Source: Lineus longissimus
Taxonomy: Eukaryota; Nemertea; Pilidiophora; Heteronemertea; Lineidae
DNA: 64,000 bases
Reading direction: 5' to 3'
NCBI RefSeq assembly: GCF_910592395.1
Contig: NC_088318.1
Location: forward strand, 1,800,001-1,864,000
Position 1 is the first letter of the stretch; the number at the start of each line of letters is the position of its first letter. Position numbers and translations under genes: made by a program. The notes beneath the pieces were generated by a model. It made no database searches, had not been told where the DNA came from, and saw nothing but the letters and a program-made list of their open reading frames with translations. Below, piece by piece: positions 1 to 12,100 of this stretch.

Positions 1-2107
1 TTGAAACCATCTTCAATGAGTTTCTTCAGCTTCTTATAGGCTTCAAAGTACATTATTCTGAAGAGAAAGACACATATCAAGTAATTAAAGGTCTGTACCT
101 AACAATTAGGGAGAAAAGAACATAAAATCTGGACAACATAATAATCATCCAGGTCACTGTGATCACCAATTGTTGAAGCAGGTACCACGGATGACCATCG
201 CAAACAGGCAATTATAGTCCCATTTCAGATTTAAGTCGCAGGCAATAATTTTAATATCACTCATGGGCGGGGCATTTTACTGCAGTTCTTATCGAGATGA
301 GACACTTACTTCCAATCGTTGATATCCGTTGGAAACGTTCTCCCTGACTGAGTACAGATGATTGTCCCATCCATGTCAAAACCAGCAATCTAAAACAAAA
401 CATAAACCAAATTCGTATTGAGATAGAAGCGGAACTTGTTTACACTTGCCACATTAGCATCCTGGCATCTTAAGCACAACCCACAGACAGCTTCTTCTAC
501 TAATTTTACCTCTGTCCTCCAAATACATGGACAGGGTAGCGTTTGATTGAATTTGAGCTGAAATTATGACAAATTTCCAGATTTTACTTACCTTGGAGGA
601 TGCTTGGACACCTCTGCTAGTGTGCATAAGTAACTTGTTGTCATGAGAAACCCAATTAGCCTCTCTACACGGTTCTCCTCTCACTTTCTCAGAATCAGTT
701 GAACTTTTTGTTGCCTTTGATTCTCTTAGAGTGTCAGGAGGACTAAATGAGACAAAGGGAATTGAAATTGAGATATTGTCAGTCTGAAGAAGCATTCTGG
801 AGAAAAAAAGTGAAAAAGATCATCTCACAAAATCATCACTGGACGAAAAATCTTGAGACATGATGAGACAAGTAACTGACCGTGGCAGAATGTGTTCTTC
901 TCCAGCAAATATAGTGAGCAAGTCATGGATGTTAAGACTTTTTTACATAAATTAGTCCTGGGGAAAATACTGCTTTGAGCAGGGAAACCTGGAAATGCGA
1001 AAAAAACAAATATCTCCTTTTGTATTGCATTGTATACTCACTCAGCTTGAGCCATGGCCTGCATCAGCTTCAACTGCTCCTCTACATAAGCCTTATGTTT
1101 CTCATCCTCAGAGTCTGATGCTTCATCTGCACAACCCTTTCCATTCTCACAGTTTTTCCTCTTGAGATTGCCTCCTTGAACATTAGACTCAGACTTCAGC
1201 CTCTTTCCAGCACCAACTTGCTCAGTCTCACTGTGTTTCCTTTTCAGATTTCCTTTCTGAATGTTAGATTTTCCTCCAAAGAAGTCCGATATCTTCCCGG
1301 ACTCTTTTGAGTTACTCAAAGTTGTATTAGTATTTGATGAACTCTTCGATTGAGATGCTTCTTTCTCTTTCAGCTTGAAAATGACCTTATGAGGATACTG
1401 GCCACTCAGAATACATAACTTTTCATTCCCTGTCACATGAATTGTGTTGTTCTATCCAATCTCATTGTCGCCAGCGCTTGTTGAATTAGCACCAAGTTGT
1501 TTCACCGCTACAGTCAATCTGTCGAAGTCCGCAATGAGCTCCACTGAAAATATCGATGGATTTGAGAATTTGGTCACAAAGGTAATTCATCTCATTGGGT
1601 GATGACAATTTGAGTAATGACATGGGCTTGATCTAGCAATATTTGGGTTATCTTCTGGGAAAAGCGTTTTCTCATGCACGAGGTACACCTGTTTGTGTCC
1701 AAACTAAGTTGAAACTAGGCCTAGTCATTGTTCAGATAATCCGTGTCGAATGGCCCACAAAGGCAAAATAGGCAGAATAACTGTTCCCCTACAACCTTCC
1801 ACAAATTCCCCAATAGGAATAATGCTTGGAAGCTAGACTTCAAAAATGCTACCACACACGCTAAAAGTCTGTTCAGCACACATGTATTGCTCAATGACTT
1901 CACTATCGAGGGTGGGCTACAAAGAAGGAAGCCTGCAGGGTCATGGGCCTACCTTATACACCAATGTATACCTTGTTTCTTTGAACAACGAGTATCTCTA
2001 ATCAGGGTCTGTGGACTTCTGCCAATGATGACTGGCTGTTGATGTGGCAGAGGAATTGGAGGATGGCTATCTTCAATACAGACAAGTTGACAACTCCTGG
2101 CCTTCAT
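1..2107 (-). CDS. PNKP: PNKP, bifunctional polynucleotide kinase 3'-phosphatase, N-terminal part (runs off left edge)
   Basis: PNKP repairs DNA ends in single- and double-strand break repair: it removes 3' phosphates and phosphorylates 5' hydroxyls, in the nucleus. Exons read on the minus strand: 2107-1972, 1543-1042, 796-592, 389-310, 57-1 (continues). All junctions are GT-AG and keep one frame. Exons 1-2 give an FHA domain (PPIPLPHQQPVIIGRSP, then RCSKKQ joined to VELIADFDRLTVAVKQLG), as in vertebrate PNKP. A basic Ser-rich linker follows, with two similar basic motifs (GNLKRKHSE, GNLKRKNCE), probably nuclear localisation signals, and an acidic SDSEDE stretch of CK2 type. Exon 3 ends HTSRGVQASSK; exon 4 opens IAGFDMDGT, the HAD phosphatase motif with nucleophile Asp near residue 286; exon 5 reads IMYFEAYKKLKKLIEDGF. 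The linker is longer than in human PNKP. Oddity: codon 1454-1452 is TAG inside the FHA exon. The start could also be at 2131. The kinase domain lies outside. Confidence 0.95.
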
Positions 2108-3125
2108 TTCTGGACTGAAAAAGATGGTCAATGGGCAATCAAATCTATGAACAGAGGGAACTATATTTCATTCTTCTTTGAGCCTTCTCACAGCTTTCTT
2201 CGTATAGCCGAGGCATAATTCGTCTTGTAACTTCTCTCCCAGTCTCTCCTAAAACTACCAGTGATGGCACTGTAAGAAACGCACAATCAATTATGTCAGA
2301 TAGATTTTGGGTTGGATGCTGCTAATCATGTAATCAATAATCATCAAGAATGTCATTTTTGGAAGCATGAAGTTCCACACAAAAAAATTAACAAGTTTTT
2401 TTCTGAGTCCACGGATCATTGACATCTATTCTTTTAGCGATGGTCACCTGGCTGGGTGATTGAACTATCTACAAAAGGATTTTGGTTCAATTATTTACAT
2501 TCGTAACAGAGAAAAACGGCATTTGTTGATGAAATCTTCAGAGAAAAAACAAGAATTCTCGTTGATGGGAAATGAAGTACCAATTTTACCAAAAATCGTC
2601 CTTACAATTTCTATTCGATAGATCGACTACAACCGCTGTACCAATCGATGATTTGACAACGCCATTTTGTGCAAAATATGAACATGACCTTTTTTCTGTA
2701 TCATCTTCACCCTTTAGAGATTATAAGAAGCATTTATAAAAAAACAACTAAATTTGGCATATTCATTTGAGAAATTCAATATTATTCATTTTATTAAAGG
2801 AAAATAGTGTACCTATATTTGTATCGCTGATAATAGCAGTGAAGTGTCAGTAAGATTCATACGCTGAGAACATCATTGACCAGCGTTGAAAGCAACTTTG
2901 CACTGATTGGAGATTGCGCGGAGATTGAGACTGTTGTCGTTAAGTGCTGTTCGCGACAAATGATAATCATGATTTACACACACTTATAGCAAATAATAAA
3001 TTTTAAATAGGCATTATTCGTTTTAATAGTAGTATTTTTAACATGATTTACTAAAACAATAATTTACTTATTGAGTTTTAAAAATCTAGGTCATTCGGGG
3101 TGAACACAAAATATTGACGAAGAAG
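2108..3125. promoter_or_regulatory. Shared PNKP/PHKB intergenic interval, possible bidirectional promoter
   Basis: About 1 kb separates the start codons of two divergently transcribed genes. It is AT-rich with no convincing ORF. I see no clear TATA box at an obvious position. The 5' UTRs of both genes must lie here or further out; a CTAG ending at about 3090 could be an acceptor for a PHKB 5' UTR exon. That this acts as a bidirectional promoter is inferred from layout only. Confidence 0.4.
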
Positions 3126-6100
3126 ATGTCGATCTTGTCGACATCTGAGCGTTTGCACCACGAAGACCGATTTCGCCCCTCCTGGATGTCTAGACAAGAG
3201 ACATTTCACACTCTCATGAAACATGGAGAGAGTAACGAGGTCATGGACTTCAATCTCAGGGTTCAGAAGCTAAATGAATACTACAAAAATGGTCAGTTTC
3301 TGAGACTGTCATTTTTGACATTTTGATTACCTAGTCCTAGGCCTACCAGGTTTTGCATTGTAGGTTTTGAAGTCATTTCATTATCTTCTTCTCGTTTAAG
3401 CTAACGTTGGGTGGTCTAATTAGTTCATTCCAACAGGCAACACCCTCATTTTTTCAGTGAGACATCAAATCATTGCTTACCAGAGCCCAACAACCGGCCT
3501 TTTCCCTGCCAGCACAGTTGGAGCAGAGAAAAAGGTTGCCTATGTCCGTGACAGCATCTACTGTGCCTCTGCGATTTGGGCATTGTCAGTTGCCTACAGG
3601 AGGATTGACTACGATAAGGGCAGGACGCATGAACTCGGGCAGACGGCTGTGAAATGTATGAGGGGCATTCTGCATTGTTGGATGAAACAAGCGGATAAGG
3701 TGGAAAAATTCAAAGTGACCCAGTCTCCAAAGAATGCGCTGCATTCCAAGTTTGATATGATCACCGGCGACCCTGTCCTGAGGGATGAGGACTACCAACA
3801 CCTCCAGATCGACTGTGTTGCCATGTTCTTACTTTATCTTGTTGAGATGATCGAGTCAGGGCTACAGGTAAGGCTTCAAATATGGGATAAAACAAATATC
3901 ATTATTTATTATAAACAAAGCACTTATTCTGGTAGGCCTTATGCCAACGTATGTTGGAGATATTTAAAGTGGATTTCGCTCATCCACCTTTTCAGTGCAA
4001 GTGCTACAAAAATGTACCTTCTTATTTCCTCTTCAGCGGAAGAAAACTTGGTTACCTCGATTTGGTCTGCTGAACTCATGATCAGTTAGCATGGAATTCC
4101 ATACACATGCAGCAATTTGGGACCGTTTCATTAATTCTCCCATTAATATTGACTGAGGTGCAGGAGGGGTATTGTATTGAGTAGGGGTTGGAAGTACCGG
4201 GTAATGTGAGTTTCAGTTGTGTTTTTCATGCATGTCCTTTTAGATTATCTACACCACAGATGAAGTGACGTTCATACAGAACTTGGTGTTCTACATTGAG
4301 AGAACGTACAGGACACCCGATTTTGGCATGTGGGAGAGGGGGAGCAAGTATAATAATGGATCACCGGAATTACATGCAAGGTAAATATGTCATTAAACTT
4401 GTTTCTCTAGTGTCTGTCGTCATGTGATTGGTCACTCACCTCAGTTGGCGATGTGACGTCGTTCCACTACTGCAAAATGCAGAACATCTATGAGAAGTCT
4501 TCAGGGAAGCTGATGTCGAAAATAGGTTTGTGCAAGGGAAGTAACAGCATTCTGTGCTAATATGTTATTTTCACAGATTACTTTGCAATTCTGTGAACAT
4601 GTCTTTCTTCCAGCTCTATCGGGATGTCGAAGGCTGCTCTCGAGGCCATCAATGGTTTCAATGTGTTTGGTCAACAAGGTGCTGTGTGGTCTGTGATCTA
4701 TGTAGACATCGATGCTTACAATAGGAATAGGACAATCTTTGAAACATTGCTACCGAGAGAATCAGCATCAAAGGTAGGGAGAGTTTGGAAACCTTTTGTG
4801 GAAGAATATCCTGGGTCATCAGTTCAGACAGTTGCCCTCAATTCCTATTGAAACTTTTTAGTAAATCATCTTCAAAGTTTATCCACTAGGTTCGATGTGA
4901 GCCTTCGCATTATCTGAAACCTGTATTTAGGACAAGCCCTATGGTGACCAGGATGAATTATGACGGACACCAGCATTCAGTTTTGTCTCCAAAACAGAAC
5001 TGTCCATTTAAGGAAGATTCAAGAATGCAGAGAAGAAAAAGAAGTATATGACTATAAAGTACCAATTGGAAAGCCAAGCCTGATCAAGTTTAACCATCAA
5101 ATTATACATTATTCTTGATTTCAGAATACTGACTCTTCACTAATCCCCACTATATGTTGGCCCGCATTTGCAACCCATGATGAACCGCTGAGGTCCAAAA
5201 CGATCGACAAGATTACACGGAAACTGAAGGGACGATATGGTTTCAAACGATTCTTACGAGATGGTTACAGGACCGTTGTTGAAGACAAGAATAGGAAGCT
5301 GTACAGGCCTGCTGAAATTAAGGTGGGTGAAGAGCAAAATGTTCATCAAGAACCAGAGTGATGTCAAGGTTGTATGATCTGTGATTGTGGAGTTGTGGGA
5401 GAGGGTTTGTATGATGAGGATGCAGACCTTTGAGGAATTCCCGTAGATGGTGCAACAAGTCTTTATCTCGCGGGTACCATAAGAACATCTTTAAACGACA
5501 ATGCTAACAGCTCGTGACATCTCATGACATAGTGTCACCTCTTGTTAATTTCAAAAGATGGTTTACCGTTGTCTGGGATCTTGACCACACTCTTGCTTCA
5601 TGTTACTAAACTTCTAGGCTGGTAAACCAGGCTAGTTTTACCATCATCATTTGACCTTGTCTGTGTGTTTTCATGCACTTACCCACAGTTCTCGCTGCTG
5701 CGGCAACTAATCTCAATTTTGCGCCACCAACTCATGTGTGTTTGGTATCTCACTAGGGCGGCATGGCAAGCCTCGAGGTAGGTCACATGACCCAAGCTTA
5801 CGGCCACCGTAAAACATTCATCATGCAGAGAGTTGATATCCTGAACTGTGGGGATTATGAGGCACGTCCCGGTTCTGGGCGATCTTGTATTCCTGAGTGT
5901 CGTGCCCCTTGAATGTGTGTCAAGGAAACAGCACTCTGTGACTTCAAAGACACAATAAAGTTCCTATTTAACGTTTTCTTGGCCCTCAAGATTATGAGTT
6001 GGCCTGGAACCTGCAGTTGCCTTGTAATGTCTGGAATTCGGAATCTCAGTTCTCTTAGCTGTTCATCATTCCATAACTAACTAAGCATTATTCATTAATT

Positions 6101-9100
6101 GCCAAATACATTTTCCTCTTAGATATTTTCATGCTTGTTAACCAAAGACTTTGCCTTTTTGATCCCTGAAAAATGTTTTTCCTGATTTAGAACAATTCAG
6201 GCTTTTTTACGGTGAGTTTTAGGTATGGGGTATAGCCTTGGGTGGGTTAGTGTTTTCTAAGTATACAGCATGTTGTCTGGGATGCTACACTTCTACGGTT
6301 CTACGACTCTTATTCATGTGGTCTAATACCACTTCCTTGAACTTGTGTAACAAGTGTTCATTCTTCTCAGTTTGGCACTTCAGATAGTGTCTTGAATTCA
6401 TTTGATTTCTAAGCTTCTTTTGAGTGATTTGACTTTCACTAAACCAACCTCCCAGTAGTTCCCAGCTTTGCTACTAACATTAGATAAGACTTTAACTGAG
6501 GGAGGGGTGGAAGAAGTCGTTCGGGGGGGGGTACATTGCCACAAATCTGTAGGAAAATAAGTTTCTTGGTGGGGCTGCACCTTGCGACTGGGTTTGAGTG
6601 GTCTTGGAGGGTGGCATGATAATGATACTTGGTAGTGGCACATTCACCAGCTTGGAGATAGTGGTTACACTATTGAAGGTTCAAACATATCGACATGAGC
6701 ACGCTTGAAATAAAATATCAAGATGATAGATAAGTCAATTTGTTATTTAAAGTAGGAAAAAACCAGAGCCGCCTGAGAAGTCCTTCGCTGTCGAACAGAG
6801 TTGCCCTCTCTATCCCATCAGTCTTCTGCGGGGACCGGCTGGGAATCGATATGGGGATCCCAGAGTGACACACGCTGAAATTTCCACTGTGGCCCTCCGA
6901 CAGCCCAGTGATAGGTCTTCTCATGCAATACATTGTATGTCAGCCGCCCACTGAGGAAGTTGAATCCGACTTAGTTATGAACTGCTATGAGCAAGTCCCA
7001 GTTATTGGTGTTGAATATGCAACCAGGTGATCTCCAACTCACTGATTAATCCTTTGTAACAATTGATGTCTGTTTCCGTTTCAGAACTTTGACGGGATCG
7101 AATGTGAATGGCCTATGATGTTTGTCTATATGATTATCGAAAGTAAGTAGAACCTTCATTTAATGTGTCTTTCATTCACCATAACTGTCTGTCATGTACT
7201 GGCAGTCCAGCATAATCACCCAAAACAAAAACAAATTTTTAATTGGAAAAACAAGAAGAAATTTCATTGTCTGCCAAAATAGAATCAATGGGTACAAACA
7301 TTTACAGGTTTGCAGTAAATATTATTGTGATATTGTTGTGTTTCAGGCATGTATTCGGGCAATGAAGAGAATGTTCAGCATTATCAGAGTCTATTGGAAC
7401 CGTTATTGAGAAGGACAGCGGACGGTGGTAAGTGTAATGTGTCTCCCACTGAAGATGCCCTTCGTGTGAGCTCTGTGCTTTGGACAAGTCCATACTCTCC
7501 CATTGTATTGTAGGCGTACTCACTGAAGGTTTTACACCACTGTTGTAATGAAATTGTAAACCCAAGTTCTGGCCCTGCTCCATGTAGTCGCGAATACATC
7601 AAATTGGTGCCCAACTCTATTAGAACACTCCAGGAGTTGGGGGGAGGGGGTGCTATGTGAACACTATCAGCTTGTACCCACATTGTTTTCGATCCGCCCA
7701 ACAGTGTGTTGCATCTTACTTCCCTTCAGGATATGTTCTTCCCAAGTATTACTACGTGCCAAAGGACTACATTGAAGGGGAGAGAGCGGCCCCAGGGAGT
7801 CAGTCCAGGATGCCCAGCCCTGAAGGCAGTAAGGAGGGCCTGTTCATGTGGGGGCAGGCCATATATATCATCTCACAGCTACTGGGTAGGAAATTCTTCT
7901 TTTCTCAATGGTTAACGATGTCTCTAATCTGCCTCTAATCTGCTTTCAAAGTGTTCATTTTTCAGCTTGCAATTTCTTGCTATGAGATTTGTCAAACTGA
8001 ACTTATTGTGTACACAACATAACTGTACCCATTTCAGGAGCGACAAAGCAGACTCTTAAAAAGTGAGGGTGTCCTTTAATTAGTGAGCTGTCCGCCAAGA
8101 GAGGTTCCACTATATATAGAGATATCATGATCCTTTTCAACCACGTCCCCTTTATCATTCTTGGTTCCAGTTGATGATCTTATTCATGTGACGGAACTAG
8201 ACCCCATCAAACGATTCTTACCAGCAGGGAAGCGGCCCAAACCCAGCATCCGTTACTCCTCATTTCAGGTCTGTACAGCACTAAGTGTCGTCATCAACAT
8301 CATAATCTGTGTCGTTGTGTTCATCAGCAGGTTGCAGAGTTGCCCCTAGTGTAGGATATCTCTTATGCTTACTGCAGCAGGTGAGACGTCCCGACATGAA
8401 GGGGGACTCTGTGGCCTGAGAGGAGTGCTTAGTATGTTGGCTTACACCCATTATTTCTTCCAGTTGATGACCTCGTGCATGTAGCAGAGCTAGACCCTAT
8501 CCACAGATTCCTACCAAAGGGACTCAGTGATAAACACAACATTAGATACTCCTATTTCAAGGTTTGTTTTCAAACCAGGGTGTGTCATTCTGTCTTCCAG
8601 TGGATAACCTCCTGCATTTGGCCGACCTTGACCCTGCACATAGGTTCCTTCCTGTCCGCATGAGGTCCAAGCATTATATTCGCTATTCCTACTTCGAGGT
8701 TTGTGTACAAACCTAGTGCCTAGTGTAGTTTAGAATAGGAAGTGCTGCGTCAAAAGGCAGAGCTGTGCCTCATTGTAAATATCTACCGCTGTAAATATCT
8801 CTGCAATTTGTGAAAAGTCTTTAATGATCTAATGTTCTGACTGTTGTTTCCAGACGTCAGACGGGTTGTGTTGTTTTACCTCATCATGCATTAGGTGCTT
8901 GCTGGAGGAAGGAATATAGGCTTTCGGCAATATATTGTACATAATGGTTGTTAATCCTAGATAGTGTTGGCAAAATTTTCCTTTACAATGCTTGAGACCA
9001 AAGGTGGTGGAGGTAAAGTGATCTCGCCTTTCTTTGCTCCACTGTATGAATGATTGTTTCATTTGTCTATAAGATTTATGCAAGAATATTGTAACGATGG

Positions 9101-12100
9101 CCTACAGGACTTGTATTATGGTTCTGTATAGATACAGCTTATTACTGTTGAACGAAGGACGCTTGACCTGTCCCGTCCTTGGGCTTTAGATACAGCTTAT
9201 TAGTTAAGGTAGGCAAGTAAAGAGAAAGCAGTGATCCAAAATATGGGTTTGATTATCTTATCTTTGATTGAAACTCCCCTTCATTTGGTTGGCCTCTGAA
9301 TATTCGGAGCAATGTCAGAATAACAACTGATTAAATTATGATTATATGTAAGAGTTTATTGACAATTTTGTTCCAGAATACTGCCAAAGATCTTTCAGTT
9401 CAGGTACTGCTCATCGCAGAGAGTATCCGTCTCCAGCAGCTGCTTGCCACGTATGGTATCCATGCGCAGACGCCCCATCAGGTTGAACCGGTCCAGATCT
9501 GGTCTCCGAACACTCTAGTCAAAGCATACGAATACATGGGGCAGAATAGGAAGTTAGGCTTGTCGGGGAGACCCAAGAGGCCTATTGGACAGCTTGGTAC
9601 AGCTAAGGTAGGTGAAAAAATGGATGTGGTTATGGTTAAATCAGCACTTTGGGACTTCCCAATACCTACACTGTACGGCAAAAAGTAACATGGTTTGGAC
9701 TTGCACAATCTTTGATATTTCGCTTTATACCAAATTACATGAAACAAACATTGAAATGTAGCTTTTACTGCACGCAAACACATGGAAATACATGTATTAA
9801 TAAAAAGCTATGTAATGCTTTGGATCACCATGGATACTGAACGCTTATGTTTTAGAGGTGTAAAAGCCAACTATTCTCAGACATGTGAGATTACAAATCA
9901 GAAATCTGTTTATCAAATCATGTTTCTGTATTTCAGTTTTATCGTATATCGAACACGACGGTGCTATGTTACCCATTACTGTTTGAACTGAGTGATTTCT
10001 ACCTGTCGCAAGATATGCCGCTGGTCATTGATGAACTGAAGGTAAAGTGTGTTGATTTCTTTTTGAAACCTGTCTTGGGACCGAGATCCCGTGGACGCTG
10101 CCATGTTGATGTGGATGATTTCCGACATAAAAAACTCGAGATGACGCCTATTGTGTAATCAATGGAACCACATTTAGACAGACACATCATGTCATAATGA
10201 AAGGGGTTATGACATTAGGGGCATTAACATGTGAATAACGACGATTGCCTCATATCAATTGCATTTTCCAGGGGCCAGTGCTGTTTTTCTGGGAGTGACT
10301 GGTGAGGTGAAATATGGAGTGGATGTTGAGTCAATCATATGTAAAATCAAATCTGTTTATAAAGTGTTGTGACTACAGCATTGAATGTTCCAACTCCTTC
10401 ATCATTTCATATGTGTAACTATTTTCTTCTGTCTTAAAGAATGACTTGGCATTTCTTGCTAAGACATGGAAGCTCGGAGGACGGCCAACATTCTGTATGC
10501 TGATTCGTGAAGACACAATCAAGAGCCCGCAGTGGCGCGACTTTGTCGATTTCTTAGCTGAAATGAAGCGAGGTGAAGTCAACGGTGTGAAGATCAGGCT
10601 TGGAAGATTACAGGTAGAAACATTAGGAAATCTATCGAGTCAAATTGTCATGCAAAAATGGCTGCTGAACAATTAACTGGGATCAGTATGAAATCTTTGC
10701 AGTGGGATCACACATCTGTTGTGTTTTTCGAAGCAGTGTCTTTGTAAATACTACTCTCTTCCTCCTTTTCTTTGCTAGACTGGCACTCTGTTGATTTCTT
10801 TGACTGCACAGATTGTCTAGTTATCAGTGTCAGTTTACCTGGCAATGGTCTGAAGGGAAACCAAATAGTTTGCTAATCAAATCGCATTCAAATACTTCAT
10901 CATGTGATCTATTTTGTATTGCAGGAGATGGTGTCGTCTGCTTGCATCGAGCACTTGGACTTCTTCCGCGGCAGTCTGGACGAGGGCAGCACATTCACCC
11001 CTATCCAAGAGGTCGTCTCTGGTCTCAACTACGAGGGCTTGACTGATCTCCCTAAAGAGGGAAAGATTGAAGATGACGCCACAAGTATCAATACCGTGGT
11101 AAGTATCTCATTTGATAAAAAAGCCCGAAATTTGTGTTTCTTTGAAATTTGACAAGATTTTAAGGAATAAATGCTGTTATGGCCATAGCAGAGCCTACTG
11201 AAATAAGGGGTAGGCAGCGCCCTCTACACAAGTACAGAAACTCTGTAGGTCAACATTAGTGACAGCTGACAGAGAGAGCGCAGTAAAGCATGTAAAGTCC
11301 TGAGTTTACACCTCTCAATATCTAAAACGTTTCAGGAACTGGAGAGGAAGTCTAACTGGGACTTGGTGAGAGATCTTCACAACACAACACGCCTCTTACT
11401 CCAGAGTCATATCCTTCACATCCTGCTCAGGAGGGAGGGCCTTAACTTCAGAGTGGATGATTGCACCGTCAGAGATCACCTTCAGCATCTTATTAGGAAG
11501 GCTGGTGTTCAACAAAACTGGTATGTTTGAGGTTTTGAAGCTTGTGGTTTCTGTGAATGGGGTGGAGAAGTCTAATGCTTAGATAGATCGCCTGAATAGA
11601 CTCTACATGAATACATGCTCTATATCATCAGTAGTGGCTAAATGTTTACACTGAACCTTTCCACTGGACTGCAGCAGCCTCATCGTGGTTCGTATGACTA
11701 CGATTCCATAACATAGACCCCAGTCTGTTTCAAAGGGTATCCTCTCTAAATCAAGTTCCAACCAAGGTATTTATAAGTTGCCAGTCCTTATAAGACATTC
11801 GTATCTATACACAAGCGACTTAAATTGTCACTAAAGGATAGGATGTACTACATGATCTGGCCTACCTGTGGCTTAGCTATATTCTCCCTTTGAAGGGCTC
11901 ATCCTTGTTGTTTTTCAGGGCTGTTGTACGCTTCTGCTCCGCTCTGCTTCATAAGATAGTGGACAGCTTGGCACCGTCATTGTCATCTGTTTTAGTCCGT
12001 GGCAGGCAGGTATGTATAAGATCACTCTCCAGTTGACTGACACAATCTGTGATTCGTCTGTGTGGCAGGTTTAGCTTAGACTTGAACGACTAACAGATTT

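Noticed and set aside
8475-8663. Continuous ORF through exon 9b into 9c
   Set aside because: It enters 9c in the wrong frame and crosses splice signals; the exon pair explains it better.
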